DNA of 64,000 bases from Chryseobacterium gambrini (GTDB lineage Bacteria > Bacteroidota > Bacteroidia > Flavobacteriales > Weeksellaceae): contig NZ_FTOV01000003.1 of assembly GCF_900156825.1 (NCBI RefSeq), positions 434,001-498,000 on the forward strand, given 5' to 3'. The position numbers were made by a program, and so were the translations under genes. Position 1 is the stretch's first letter. Every line of letters begins with the position of its first letter. Below, piece by piece: positions 1 through 9,273 of the stretch. The notes beneath the pieces are model-generated. The model was not told the DNA's origin, made no database searches, and was given only the letters and a program-made list of their open reading frames with translations.

Positions 1-662
1 GACTGTTTTCCGTCATGTACCACTTTGCTCTCCGGAACAAGTAACGTTTTCTTCTTGTGGAATAAAATGCGGTTTACATATTCTAGATCTTCGCCGTAAT
101 GAAAAAAATAAGGGTTGAATCCTCCTACCACGTCAATGGTTTCTTTGGGTAAAAACCAATGAGCGGCATTGATGAAGCTTATTTCGTAAAAGGGCTGTAA
201 AGTCTGGAAATAGAGATCAGAGATCAGTCTTGTTTCAAAATTATGGGCAATGTATTTATCAAGAAAAATATCCAGTTTCTTTCCGGTTCCGTCAATATGC
301 ATCGGGCTCAGTATGCCTATTTCTTTTTTGTCAGGATGAAGATTGTAAACATGAAGGAGCTTTTCCAGACTGTCACTAAAAATCCATGCATCCTGATTCA
401 TCAGATAAAAAAAATCGGCTCCCTTTTGATAGGCTTGTTCGATTCCGATATTATTTGCTTTACCGAATCCTAAATTTTTTTCGGACTGAATCAATTCAAC
501 TTCGGGAAAATTGGACGTAATAAATTTTTGTGTGCCGTCTGTAGAACCATTGTCTACCACAATACAGTGAACAGGAACAGAAGACTGCCTTAAGCTGGTA
601 AAGCATTTTTCTGCCCATTTCATGGCATTGTAGGTTACAATAATAAAATAAATTTTAGGCAT
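1..662 (-). CDS. Glycosyltransferase family 2, rhamnosyltransferase-like (partial)
   Basis: Reading the minus strand from the ATG at 662 gives an open frame that runs off the window edge, so the C-terminus is missing. The 220 visible residues begin MPKIYFIIVTYNAMKW and continue with VVDNGSTDGT, NLGFGKANNIGI and YLMNQDAW. These are the nucleotide-sugar and DxD-region signatures of WbbL-like GT2 enzymes. Later come FINAAHWFLP and FFHYGEDLEYVNR, the usual acceptor-side HxxEDxE-type segment. It probably adds a deoxysugar to a growing polysaccharide at the cytoplasmic face of the inner membrane. It is the last visible gene of the minus-strand polysaccharide operon, 12 bp downstream of the epimerase-like gene. 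The acceptor and donor cannot be told from sequence. Confidence 0.85.
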   Translation of the reverse strand, partial: MPKIYFIIVTYNAMKWAEKCFTSLRQSSVPVHCIVVDNGSTDGTQKFITSNFPEVELIQSEKNLGFGKANNIGIEQAYQKGADFFYLMNQDAWIFSDSLEKLLHVYNLHPDKKEIGILSPMHIDGTGKKLDIFLDKYIAHNFETRLISDLYFQTLQPFYEISFINAAHWFLPKETIDVVGGFNPYFFHYGEDLEYVNRILFHKKKTLLVPESKVVHDGKQ

Positions 663-674
663 TTGTGTTCTGTT

Positions 675-1343
675 CTAAATATATTTGTCAGCTAAATTTT
701 TTAAATAATTTTCAGCATCTGTTCCTTTAAAGAAATCGTTTACCGATTCATCAAAATTAACTTTATAAAAATCTCCTTCATCCGATTCCTGATAATTTGC
801 TTCTTTTTGCAGCTTATTCCGGATGGCTTCTACAATTTCCTTTAAATCATAATAATACGGATAGGCAAAGTTAATGGTTTGGTTATTAACATTTGCACAG
901 TTTGATTCTAAAAATTCCGTAATATGATCAATATCCAGCAATAATCTTCTGGCTTTCTGATGCAGCATGAAATTACTGCCCTGTATAATCTGTGTTTTAA
1001 GAAAATTAAATAGGGTATTGGGGTTTCCGCCTTTGCCTACAATATTACCGATCCTTAGAATGATATAGTTTTTGCAGTTTTCTTTTATGAAATTTTCAAT
1101 TTCCAGTTTGTGCAGAACATATGGGCTTTGCTGTTTTGAAAGATCATTTACACTTAAAGTAGAAAAATAAAAAAGCTTTTTTTCCTCATGTGGTATTATG
1201 CTGTTTTTTAGAAGAGAAAATTCTCTTTCAAATTCCGAGCTTCTTGTTTCGAGGGAGTTTGAAACTCCGGAAGCAAAGTAAAGATGGTCTTTGGAATCGA
1301 TATTTTTTAGTGAGTTGGCAATGAGTCCGTTTCCTATAATCAT
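675..1343 (-). CDS. Short NAD(P)-dependent epimerase/reductase-like protein
   Basis: This 222-residue protein starts MIIGNGLIANSL, a degenerate nucleotide-binding glycine motif. Near residue 95 it has YVLHK, which fits the YxxxK catalytic pair of extended short-chain dehydrogenases, and an FSTLSVND strand sits where the catalytic Ser/Thr is expected. It is shorter than typical NDP-sugar epimerases (about 300 residues). Lying among glycosyltransferases, it most likely modifies a nucleotide-sugar. The substrate is unknown. The short N-terminus and weak Rossmann glycine motif leave room for a non-enzymatic or divergent member. It is co-directional with the genes on both sides and separated by only about 12 bp from each. 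Confidence 0.6.
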   Translation of the reverse strand: MIIGNGLIANSLKNIDSKDHLYFASGVSNSLETRSSEFEREFSLLKNSIIPHEEKKLFYFSTLSVNDLSKQQSPYVLHKLEIENFIKENCKNYIILRIGNIVGKGGNPNTLFNFLKTQIIQGSNFMLHQKARRLLLDIDHITEFLESNCANVNNQTINFAYPYYYDLKEIVEAIRNKLQKEANYQESDEGDFYKVNFDESVNDFFKGTDAENYLKNLADKYI

Positions 1344-1357
1344 TATGCTTTTATTTG

Positions 1358-2194
1358 TTAGCCTCTGAAAATTTTATTAAACACCCTTTTTGCTAAAGAT
1401 GTTTTTGGTGAAAGATGCTGTTTTTTTCTCTGCTCATTCTCATTCCACGCATTGGTGTCTTTGTCGGAGTCTTTTCTCTGTACAAAAAGAGTATTGTGAT
1501 TTTCTTTGAAAGCAATTGCTTCAGATTCAGGTCTGCCGTTGGAATAATAATATAATGCCAACGATTTACGGCTTCTTTCTTCAGGACAGTTTAGAGGATC
1601 TGGGTGACCATGATAGGAATTTGATGTTGTTGAGAACATTGCCAATGTATTGAATTTAGGAGCAATTTTTGTTTCACATTTTGTCATATCTTGATTCCAT
1701 AATTCAAAATGACCTCCGTATTCATCCTTCCATTCTTTATTAAGATATACTAAAACATTAACTCTTCTGTCTAATCCGTTAGTAGGATTTTTATTAAAAT
1801 CGGCATGAACTTTTAAAAGTCCTCCTCTTTTTATTTCATGAAGTCCCCCTCCGGAAAAATAGGGATCACCGTATAAAATTTCATTTATTCCAGTAACCTT
1901 ATTTACAAAATTTAAAAAAGGTTCCGAATTTAGAAAATACATTAATTCTCTTGTTTTTGGGCCAAAAGATTTTTCACCTTTACCTGCAAATTTTTTCTGT
2001 AATGGATCATTAAAGCTGATTGAATCTTGTTTTGATAAGTCCGGAAATTCGCTCAAAACCTCGTTTAATAGCTCAGGATTAAAAAAGTTTTCAAATGAAA
2101 TACTCGGAAAAGGAATTCCGGCTTTATATTTTTCAGAATTTTCTTCTGCAAATTTTAGTAAGTCTTGGTTGTGGAAATTTAAAAATTTATTCAT
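1358..2194 (-). CDS. 2-oxoglutarate/Fe(II)-dependent oxygenase (prolyl-4-hydroxylase-like)
   Basis: A 278-residue protein with the facial-triad pattern of the 2OG-Fe(II) oxygenase superfamily. HADF supplies H130 and D132, SYHGHP supplies the distal histidine near 195, and the RSRKS segment (207-211) supplies the basic residue that would bind 2-oxoglutarate. The segment RRVNVLVYLN and the GGHFELW strand match the P4H-type jelly-roll core. The basic C-terminal tail from about 240 is outside the core. Its start overlaps the end of the upstream glycosyltransferase by 8 bp, indicating translational coupling. In this setting it probably hydroxylates or otherwise oxidises a sugar or lipid-linked glycan, but the substrate is inference. 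Confidence 0.8.
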   Translation of the reverse strand: MNKFLNFHNQDLLKFAEENSEKYKAGIPFPSISFENFFNPELLNEVLSEFPDLSKQDSISFNDPLQKKFAGKGEKSFGPKTRELMYFLNSEPFLNFVNKVTGINEILYGDPYFSGGGLHEIKRGGLLKVHADFNKNPTNGLDRRVNVLVYLNKEWKDEYGGHFELWNQDMTKCETKIAPKFNTLAMFSTTSNSYHGHPDPLNCPEERSRKSLALYYYSNGRPESEAIAFKENHNTLFVQRKDSDKDTNAWNENEQRKKQHLSPKTSLAKRVFNKIFRG

Positions 2195-3065
2195 TATAAT
2201 GTTTTTTATTATTTTTGTTGATATCTGAATAATATAGTATGTAATTAAAATATTTTTTTAAAATTACATAATGACCAGCAATAGTTAAATATTTAAAAGG
2301 ATAAAATTTAAGAGTTTGTAATATTGTTTTTTTTGTTACAGGATAATACATAAAATAACGGGTTAAAAAACCTAAAAAAGAACTCAATTCGGTCTTCGAC
2401 TTTTTCTTATGAAACTTAGATCCTAACGTCTGCCTGATTTTTATATTTGTATCGAACCATTCTTTATTTAAGTTTCCCATAGAAAAATGCTCAATTAAAA
2501 TATCATTAATCACATAGTTTTGTAGCTTTTTAGATATACGTAGACTTATATCTAAATCATAGCCATGAAATCCTCCTAAATCTTCGTTGAATTTATAATT
2601 TTTAAAAACGCTTTTTTTCACAGCTAAAAATACTCCGTCCACACCCAAAACTTTATTCATATTTTTTTTGGTCGTCTGAGTATGTCTGGGAATAGGATTT
2701 TCTTTTGTGCTTTCAAGTATATTAGTTTCCTGATATTCTTCTGATACAGTCCAGCTTGAAGGAGCGGTAGGAACATATGATGATCCTGATATACCTATAA
2801 TTCCAACACCAGGTTTGTTTAAATGTTTTATTAATCTTTCTCCCCAGTTATGAGTATGAAATACAACATCTTCATGAATAAAAAGAAGATTTTCAAATCT
2901 AGATTTTTCTTCTCCAGAGTTGTAAGCCTCCATAATGCTCATCACATTCGGATTCCACATCTGAATAATTTCATATTGAAAATCTTCTCCGATCGTCTCC
3001 CTGATATTTTGGGTAAGCTGATCGAAGTAGTGTTTTTGATAGGATGAAATGATGATGGATAGCAT
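2187..3065 (-). CDS. Glycosyltransferase-like protein (GT-A fold)
   Basis: A 292-residue protein beginning MLSIIISSYQKHYF, an N-terminal beta-strand typical of GT-A enzymes. LLFIHEDVVF (about residues 80-89) replaces the DxD donor-binding motif. GVDGVFLAVKKSVF and GFHGYDLDISLR form the later GT2-like acceptor region. This pattern resembles the glycosyltransferase-like group with an HEDV motif more than classical GT2. The C-terminal 50 residues are rich in aromatic and basic residues and may associate with the membrane. The gene shares one base with the upstream glycosyltransferase (3065) and overlaps the oxygenase gene by 8 bp, so all three should be co-translated. Confidence 0.75.
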   Translation of the reverse strand: MLSIIISSYQKHYFDQLTQNIRETIGEDFQYEIIQMWNPNVMSIMEAYNSGEEKSRFENLLFIHEDVVFHTHNWGERLIKHLNKPGVGIIGISGSSYVPTAPSSWTVSEEYQETNILESTKENPIPRHTQTTKKNMNKVLGVDGVFLAVKKSVFKNYKFNEDLGGFHGYDLDISLRISKKLQNYVINDILIEHFSMGNLNKEWFDTNIKIRQTLGSKFHKKKSKTELSSFLGFLTRYFMYYPVTKKTILQTLKFYPFKYLTIAGHYVILKKYFNYILYYSDINKNNKKHYNE

Positions 3066-3880
3066 TATTTTCTGAATTTTCTTACTATTTTTTTTAAGAT
3101 GGATTCGTTGACAATTTCAGTTAATTTATTATTGTCATCCTGAAGTTTTTTATTCTTTTTTATAAGTTCGAAAAATGTTCCGTAAACTATGTAATATTCT
3201 TTCTGATGTTTGTTGAAAATATAATTAAAAGCTTCTTCCTTCTGCTCAATATTTTTATTAATATTTGTATCTCGTGAAGAATCCTTTCTGCGGTAGTAAA
3301 AGCCTAAATAATCCAGACAAATTATTTTTTTTTCTGAATTTTTTAAAAGCTCTATCCAGAAATCCCAGTCTTCAAAGCCATGAACGAGATTTTCATCATA
3401 TTTATTTGTTCTGCTCCAAGCCTCCTTTTTATAAAAACCGGAGCAGAAAATAAGGTTTTTTAAAAGCAGATTTTCATATGAAAAGGCATCTAACAAAAAA
3501 GGGTCGGTTCTATTTCCGAAAAACGAAGCTTTGCAGTATACCACATCCGGATTTTTTTGAAACTCCTTTGAGGCGCGCTCTAAATATTCCGGCGCTATCT
3601 TATCATCGCCATCTAATGGCAGGATCCATTCCGCAGTGGCATTTTCTATTCCAAAGTTTCTGGCAGATGATACCCCTCCGTTTATTTTTCTGAAATATCT
3701 GAATCGGGGATCTTTCTGCGCCCAGTTTTCTGCAATTTTTCCTGTGTGATCTTTGGATCCATCATCAATAATGATGCATTCCCAATTTGTAAATGTTTGT
3801 TCAGATACAGATTGCAGACATTCATCAAGAAATTCAGCTTGATTATATGCAGGAACAATTATTGAGATCTTTGGATTCAT
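3065..3880 (-). CDS. Glycosyltransferase family 2
   Basis: A 271-residue GT2 enzyme. The start IIVPAYNQAEFLDECLQSV, then CIIIDDGSKDHT, NGGVSSARNFGI and WILPLDGDD (DxD near residues 90-93) are all textbook GT-A motifs. HGFEDWDFWI further on is the catalytic-base ED motif. It would transfer a sugar from a nucleotide donor to the lipid-linked polysaccharide intermediate in the cytoplasm. It overlaps its upstream neighbour by 4 bp and its downstream neighbour by 1 bp. A lysine-rich C-terminal helix may help it bind the membrane. Donor and acceptor are not predictable. Confidence 0.88.
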   Translation of the reverse strand: MNPKISIIVPAYNQAEFLDECLQSVSEQTFTNWECIIIDDGSKDHTGKIAENWAQKDPRFRYFRKINGGVSSARNFGIENATAEWILPLDGDDKIAPEYLERASKEFQKNPDVVYCKASFFGNRTDPFLLDAFSYENLLLKNLIFCSGFYKKEAWSRTNKYDENLVHGFEDWDFWIELLKNSEKKIICLDYLGFYYRRKDSSRDTNINKNIEQKEEAFNYIFNKHQKEYYIVYGTFFELIKKNKKLQDDNNKLTEIVNESILKKIVRKFRK

Positions 3881-4788
3881 TTCTTTTTTCTTATATAATA
3901 TATTTTTTTTAGCGCTTTTATAAATTTTATGGGCTTAAGTTTTTTTAAATAATAAAAAGCAACTGTAGGATCCAGATTATAATTTTTGGTATAACAACTG
4001 TAAAGATATCTATCTATTGCAGAATCAATAAACGAATAACTGAAATGGGGAGCATATTTTTTTATGATCAGCCTTTGCAATTCATGATCAGCCTGAATTT
4101 TTTTATCCAGATTACTTTCGGAGCCTGAAATACTTGCTTTGGAAACTCTCACCATTACTTTAGCAGTATTAGTATACAGTATTTTTTTGAAATCTGAAAA
4201 GGTAAGAATTGCTAAATCATCACTTCCCCAAGCTAAAGGCAGTTTTTCAAATTTATATTTTAAATAAAAAACTCTTTTGAAAATATTTTCGGATAAGCTG
4301 CTTTTAATTTCGTTATTGTATTTTTTAACGAAAAAATCAGTAGAATTAATTTCTTCAAAAGGATAATTAAAATTTTCAACTACTTTATTTTCTTCGTCTA
4401 TCCATTGATGAGAAAATTTTATTACACTTACATTTTTAGTTTCTGCTTTGGCAAGATTGCTGTAAAATTCCTTGACAAAATTTTCAGAAATAACATCATC
4501 ATCTCCCAAAATTTGGATCCATTCTTCTTTTACATTTTCCAAAACTCTTTCCCACTGCAATGCTAAATTTTCACTCCCTAAATTTTTCTCATATTCAATG
4601 TAAAAGTACTCATCATCATTAAAATATTTATTAATGAGATCCATCGGATTATCGGGACTTGCATCATTGCCAATGTAAATTGTAAAATTCTTATTAGTTT
4701 GAGACACTAATGACTTTAGAGTTTCTTCAAAAAAATCTATTTTATAATAAGGGATTACAATGGCAAGTTTATTCTTATGATTCTGCAC
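3877..4788 (-). CDS. Glycosyltransferase family 2
   Basis: A 303-residue GT2-like protein. AIVIPYYKIDFFEETL and IYIGNDASPDN form the N-terminal donor-binding half, and WIQILGDDDVISENF (about residues 91-105) carries the acidic metal-binding cluster. The C-terminal part, after about residue 230, is basic and aromatic with YYLKKLKPIKFIKALKKIYYIRKKK-type composition, which suggests a peripheral membrane anchor. The start ATG lies about 40 bp past the preceding gene, and the stop overlaps the next gene by 4 bp. The donor sugar is unknown. Confidence 0.85.
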   Translation of the reverse strand: MQNHKNKLAIVIPYYKIDFFEETLKSLVSQTNKNFTIYIGNDASPDNPMDLINKYFNDDEYFYIEYEKNLGSENLALQWERVLENVKEEWIQILGDDDVISENFVKEFYSNLAKAETKNVSVIKFSHQWIDEENKVVENFNYPFEEINSTDFFVKKYNNEIKSSLSENIFKRVFYLKYKFEKLPLAWGSDDLAILTFSDFKKILYTNTAKVMVRVSKASISGSESNLDKKIQADHELQRLIIKKYAPHFSYSFIDSAIDRYLYSCYTKNYNLDPTVAFYYLKKLKPIKFIKALKKIYYIRKKK

Positions 4789-4828
4789 TTTGTTTATTTT
4801 TCAGTGTGTAATTTTGGGTCTTTAATTT

Positions 4829-5746
4829 TTATTGTCTGCGGTACATTTTTTTCAAAAATAATAAGATATCAAAGGTCATTTTTTTTGCATTTCGCAGGAT
4901 AAGCTTTTCTTTTAGAGTTTTAGGTCCGTAGTTTAACAAATATTCTTTATGATCTTCATTCAGGGTGTTGTTCAGATAAGCTTCATCAATAATTTTTAAA
5001 AGTTTATTTTTAATGATCGGCTGATCTTTATGTTTTAGATAGATGGTAAAGATTGATTTGTCCAACACATTTTGTTTTTTGTGGGTATTGGTTTCATGTA
5101 ATCTGTAACTGCAGGATAATTCGTTATCATAAATAAAATTATACTCTTTACTTAATCTCAACCACATATCGTAATCTTCATAAGTGAGATTTTCGTCCCA
5201 TCCTCCCGTTTTTTTTAGAGCCGACGCTTTTAATAGACAGGACATAGCGGGAATAAAGTTTTCTCTTAATAATCTTTCGTAAAAATTACCGGTTTCAAGA
5301 CTTAAAAATTTATAATGATAAGGAATAAAAGTGTTCTGATATCTTTTTGATTGAGAATCTATTAAACAGGCATCTGAAAAGAGCATAACCTGATTTTCAT
5401 CTGAGGTTTCCAAAATATTTACATGTTTTTCCAACTTATCAGAATTCAGTAAATCATCCAATGCCAATACCTGTATATATTTCCCTGAAGACATATTCAG
5501 GAGCTCGTTTAGAGATTTACAAATTCCTTTATTTTCAGAATGAATTATGAAATGTACTTTTAATTGAGGATTATCTTTAATCCAGTTACTGATAATATAC
5601 ACAGAATCATCTTTTGAACAATCATCACAGATTAATATCTCAAAATTCTTATAGCTCTGAGATTTTATACTTTCTAATGATTCTATAACATAGTGAGACT
5701 GATTATAGCTAAGACATAATATTGATACTAATGGTAATTCAGACAT
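4829..5746 (-). CDS. Glycosyltransferase family 2
   Basis: A 305-residue GT2 enzyme that looks like a paralogue of the next upstream gene. It starts VSILCLSYNQSHYVIESLESI, followed by ILICDDCSKDDS, and LALDD near residue 95 provides the DxD position. YEDYDMWLRLS is the later ED motif and a SYRLHETNTHK segment follows. This arrangement matches the WcaA-like GT2 subgroup common in capsule and O-antigen loci. It belongs to the same minus-strand operon, about 58 bp downstream of its neighbour. The substrate is unknown. Confidence 0.87.
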   Translation of the reverse strand: MSELPLVSILCLSYNQSHYVIESLESIKSQSYKNFEILICDDCSKDDSVYIISNWIKDNPQLKVHFIIHSENKGICKSLNELLNMSSGKYIQVLALDDLLNSDKLEKHVNILETSDENQVMLFSDACLIDSQSKRYQNTFIPYHYKFLSLETGNFYERLLRENFIPAMSCLLKASALKKTGGWDENLTYEDYDMWLRLSKEYNFIYDNELSCSYRLHETNTHKKQNVLDKSIFTIYLKHKDQPIIKNKLLKIIDEAYLNNTLNEDHKEYLLNYGPKTLKEKLILRNAKKMTFDILLFLKKMYRRQ

Positions 5747-5804
5747 ATGTTTGGATATCTAATTAGTTGATGAGATTAACGATTCTACGAGCAGTACTAT
5801 CAAT

Positions 5805-6722
5805 TTATTTTATTTTTTTTCCAAACTTTAACAGAAGATAATATAAAAATGGAGAAATATTATTTTTTAAAGCGAATGTCAATCTTTTTACTCTGAAAGG
5901 ATATTGTAGGTATTCATTTTTTATTAGAGCTGGAATTTTTTCGCTATTACGATATTTCGTTGAAATATAATGAAATAAGTTACTTTCGTTGATTCCTGTT
6001 TTGTCATATTTCATTCTAATATAAAGATCTTCCTCTATCATTCTTTCATTGCGGGTATTTGTAACGCTTGTTGGTAAAACTCTGTAGTATGCTAGTTTTT
6101 TATTAATGAATAATATTTTTTTTATTTCATTTATTCTGAGCCATCTGTCGTGGTCTTCGAGAAGAATATGAGGTTCATACTTTCCGGTAGATATAAGAGC
6201 GTCTTTTCTCATTAACACAGTAGGAGCAATAATGCAATTGTATTTTACCAGCTGATCTTTTTTTAGTGAACCATCAGAATTAAAGAAATGGTTGTGACTA
6301 TTATATTGAAGGAAGAGTTCAGTGGATTGATTGTTATCGTCTATTGCCCAAAAGTCTGTAAATATCATTCCGTATTCATCTCCGGATTTTTCCATTGCTG
6401 CAACGCAGTTTTCTATAGATTCCGGATGAAGATAATCATCAGAGGCAATTATTTTCACATATTTTCCTTCTGCAAGTTCAATACATTCGTTCAGCATCGT
6501 TGCTAAACCCGTATTTATGTTGTGAAAATTTGTAATAGCATCATAATTATTACTTTGTAGCCATTCTTGGAAAACTTTTGCAGAATTGTCCGATGAAGCA
6601 TCGTCACCCACAATAAGCTGGATGTTTTTATAAGTCTGGTTTTTTATGCTGTCAAGATTTTCCTTTATATATCTGGAATGATTGTAGGAAACGGAAATTA
6701 CTGTTACTAAAGGAGTACCCAT
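5805..6722 (-). CDS. Glycosyltransferase family 2
   Basis: A 305-residue GT2 enzyme with VTVISVSYNHSRYIKENLDSI, LIVGDDASSDNS, VKIIASDDYLHPESI and a LEDHDRWLRI acceptor-side motif. It has the same length and domain order as the following gene, suggesting duplication within the operon followed by divergence. It lies 19 bp downstream of the GT-like gene at 6742-7716. It presumably adds one residue of the repeat unit, but donor and acceptor are not predictable. Confidence 0.87.
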   Translation of the reverse strand: MGTPLVTVISVSYNHSRYIKENLDSIKNQTYKNIQLIVGDDASSDNSAKVFQEWLQSNNYDAITNFHNINTGLATMLNECIELAEGKYVKIIASDDYLHPESIENCVAAMEKSGDEYGMIFTDFWAIDDNNQSTELFLQYNSHNHFFNSDGSLKKDQLVKYNCIIAPTVLMRKDALISTGKYEPHILLEDHDRWLRINEIKKILFINKKLAYYRVLPTSVTNTRNERMIEEDLYIRMKYDKTGINESNLFHYISTKYRNSEKIPALIKNEYLQYPFRVKRLTFALKNNISPFLYYLLLKFGKKIK

Positions 6723-6741
6723 TGTTTAATAAAATTCTAGA

Positions 6742-7716
6742 TTATTCCAATTGCTCTTTAGCTCCTTCTATGCCCAATAAACTTTGTATTTTTTTTCCCT
6801 GATCATCCAAAGCATAAATTAATTCTCTTTGATCATCTTTTACAAGATATATTTCTGAAGGAACAATATTGGCGTTATCAATAAATTCTGGAATAATTAA
6901 TTCCAATGTGTAACCGTCAAGAAATTTTTCATTTAAAAATTCCGGTTTAATATGTATCGTCGGATTTAAACTGTCTACTGAAACTCTATTCAGCTTGGTA
7001 GCAACAAGCTGAGAACGTATGGGGCTTAAACCAATGCTGAATAATTTATTTTTAGTAATGTATTGGTATCCGTTTTCCTCCAATGTAACAGGATTGTGAT
7101 ACACCATTTTTTCAAGATGTTTCAATAGCCCTTTAGAATGATAAACAGTGGCATCTACTGAAAAAGGAAATGTCCAGTGATGGAATGCCTTATCATAATA
7201 ATAGTCCCATTGAAGATAGCCTTCTTTTTTCTCTATGTAATCAGGATGTCCTTCAAGATTCTCTCCTACATACATTCTGTAGGAAGCATTTTCTGGATTG
7301 TTTCTAATGATCTTAAAAACTTCTTCAGGAATGATCACATCTTCAAAAAAAACGCCGTCATCTGTATTGAACATTACAAATTCACAGTTGCTTTCACGGA
7401 TTATTTTTTGAAGAAGTCCTTTGAAATTATCACTTTTTTTACTGAAAAGGTTTTTCTCCTTAAAAAATTTCCAATCTTTTTTAGAATTTAAGGCTTTAAT
7501 AAAGGAGGCGTCAAAAAAAACAGGTTTTCTTTCAACAAACGAAACTCCTTTATCTTCATATTTTTTCTTTAACAGCTCGTATCCGTCTTTATGTGCACCC
7601 GTAGTATGATAAAGAATAACAATTTTAGAATCTGTTTTAAAACGTTCTAAAATAGATTTAATTAAATAATCCAGCTGTACTGCACGATTATAGGAAAAAA
7701 TTACATTAAGTATCAT
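6742..7716 (-). CDS. Glycosyltransferase-like protein of the polysaccharide operon
   Basis: A 324-residue protein starting [22 protein letters not shown], a GT-A-like first strand, with [14 protein letters not shown] (about residues 115-128) as a candidate metal-binding TDD motif. The middle part ([21 protein letters not shown]) and the C-terminal domain do not match classical GT2 sequences I recognise, so this is a divergent glycosyltransferase-like family. The start overlaps the stop of the aminotransferase gene by 4 bp. It may transfer the acetamido-dideoxy sugar made by the adjacent three genes, but only gene order supports that. Confidence 0.6.
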   Translation of the reverse strand: MILNVIFSYNRAVQLDYLIKSILERFKTDSKIVILYHTTGAHKDGYELLKKKYEDKGVSFVERKPVFFDASFIKALNSKKDWKFFKEKNLFSKKSDNFKGLLQKIIRESNCEFVMFNTDDGVFFEDVIIPEEVFKIIRNNPENASYRMYVGENLEGHPDYIEKKEGYLQWDYYYDKAFHHWTFPFSVDATVYHSKGLLKHLEKMVYHNPVTLEENGYQYITKNKLFSIGLSPIRSQLVATKLNRVSVDSLNPTIHIKPEFLNEKFLDGYTLELIIPEFIDNANIVPSEIYLVKDDQRELIYALDDQGKKIQSLLGIEGAKEQLE

Positions 7717-8819
7717 GGGTTAAAAGAATTTAAGGTTATAATAACTTTTGTGACTTCATTATCTGACATCACGGGAGAAATCGGTAAACTTAATACTTCA
7801 CGATGAATTTTCTCTGTAATCGGTAACTCCAGTGCTTTAAGATGAGAATAAGCTTCCTGATGATGAGGAGGGATTGGATAATGAATTAAAGTCTGTATTC
7901 CGTTTTCCTCAAGATAGTCCTGAAGTTGATCTCTTTTTTCTGTTCTGATCACAAAAAGATGATAAACATGGCTGTTCTCTTCGGTTTTATGATTTGGAAG
8001 TATAATTGAAGGATTGACTATTTCAGCAAGATAACGATTGGCAATCTCTTTTCTTCTGTTGTTTTCCTCATCCAGATATTTAAGTTTTACAGAAAGCACA
8101 GCCGCCTGAATTTCGTCTAATCTTGAATTATAGCCTTGATACTGATTAACATATTTTTTCTGAGAACCATAGTTGGCTAAAGCTCTGATACATTTTGCAA
8201 GGGTTTCATCCTCACAAGAAACTGCACCTCCATCACCTAAAGCACCTAAATTTTTTCCGGGATAAAAACTGAATCCTGCTGCATCAACCAAACTTCCGGA
8301 TTTTTTACCTTTCCAGACAGCTCCGATAGCCTGTGCATTATCTTCTACAATTTTCAGGCTGTATTTTTCGGCAAGGGCTTTAATTTCTTCCGAGAAAACG
8401 ATACTTCCATATAAATGAACCAAAAGAATGGCTTTGGTTTTGGAAGATATTTTTTCTTCTATTTTATTAATATCAATATTATACGTTTCAATATCCGGTT
8501 CTACCAAAACCGGAACCAGTTTATTATCTGTGATCGCAAGAAGTGATGCAATGTATGTATTTGCAGGAACCAAAACTTCATCTCCTTCCTTCATTACTCC
8601 CAATTCTATATATGCACGGAAAATCAGCCTTAAAGCGTCCAGACCATTGGAAACTCCTATAGCATGAGGAACATTGCAATAGGCTGAAAGCTGTTCTTCA
8701 AAGGTTTTTACTTTCTCTCCCAGCAAATACCATCCGGAACGGAAAGTCTCTAATAAAGCTTCCTCAATCTCCTGTTGATGAGAAAGATTTATTTTTTGTA
8801 AGTCCAGAAATTTAATCAT
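7713..8819 (-). CDS. fdtB: dTDP-3-keto-6-deoxyhexose aminotransferase (DegT/DnrJ/EryC1 family)
   Basis: A 368-residue PLP-dependent sugar aminotransferase. SNGLDALRL binds the cofactor phosphate, EDNAQAIGA (D160) contacts the pyridine nitrogen, and [17 protein letters not shown] contains the Schiff-base lysine K189. With the adjacent FdtA-like isomerase and hexapeptide acetyltransferase it matches the FdtB/QdtB step, amination at C3 of dTDP-3-keto-6-deoxyhexose. Its start overlaps the acetyltransferase gene by 8 bp. Whether the product has galacto (Fuc3N) or gluco (Qui3N) configuration cannot be decided here; the alternative symbol is qdtB. Confidence 0.85.
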   Translation of the reverse strand: MIKFLDLQKINLSHQQEIEEALLETFRSGWYLLGEKVKTFEEQLSAYCNVPHAIGVSNGLDALRLIFRAYIELGVMKEGDEVLVPANTYIASLLAITDNKLVPVLVEPDIETYNIDINKIEEKISSKTKAILLVHLYGSIVFSEEIKALAEKYSLKIVEDNAQAIGAVWKGKKSGSLVDAAGFSFYPGKNLGALGDGGAVSCEDETLAKCIRALANYGSQKKYVNQYQGYNSRLDEIQAAVLSVKLKYLDEENNRRKEIANRYLAEIVNPSIILPNHKTEENSHVYHLFVIRTEKRDQLQDYLEENGIQTLIHYPIPPHHQEAYSHLKALELPITEKIHREVLSLPISPVMSDNEVTKVIITLNSFNP

Positions 8820-9273
8820 TGTTATTTTTCTTTAAAAATTTTGCGGGATTTCCCACCCATATTTCATTATCGGGAATGTTTTTTGTTACTACACTTCCGG
8901 CTCCTACAAGTGCATTTTCCCCGATTGTTACTCCTGCTAATATTGTTGCGTTTGCACCAATGGAAGCGCCTTTTTTCACCAGAGTTTTTATAAGTTTAAA
9001 TTCTTTATTTTTTGATTTCGGAAATAAATCGTTTGTAAAGGTTGCGTTCGGACCAATGAATACATTATCTTCAAGAGTAATTCCGTCCCATATTTGTACT
9101 CCTGGCTTTATGGTGACCTGATCACCAATTATGGCATCATTTTCTATCAGTACCTGACAGTTTATATTACAGTTTTTACCAATAGTCGCATTTTTCAAAA
9201 CCACACAAAACTGCCATATCATGGTGCCTTCACCTATGTTTTTAGATTGAACGTTGGCTAAAGGATGTATCAT
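8812..9273 (-). CDS. fdtC: dTDP-3-amino-3,6-dideoxyhexose N-acetyltransferase (left-handed beta-helix)
   Basis: A 153-residue hexapeptide-repeat acyltransferase. Repeats of the [IV]GxxxxI type run through most of the chain ([42 protein letters not shown]), and the coil ends with the NPAKFLK cap typical of sugar N-acetyltransferases. It would acetylate the 3-amino group made by the neighbouring aminotransferase, using acetyl-CoA, as in the FdtC/QdtC family. Start and stop overlap the flanking fdtA-like (4 bp) and fdtB-like (8 bp) genes, a tightly coupled three-gene unit. Acyl specificity is inferred from context. Confidence 0.82.
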   Translation of the reverse strand: MIHPLANVQSKNIGEGTMIWQFCVVLKNATIGKNCNINCQVLIENDAIIGDQVTIKPGVQIWDGITLEDNVFIGPNATFTNDLFPKSKNKEFKLIKTLVKKGASIGANATILAGVTIGENALVGAGSVVTKNIPDNEIWVGNPAKFLKKNNND

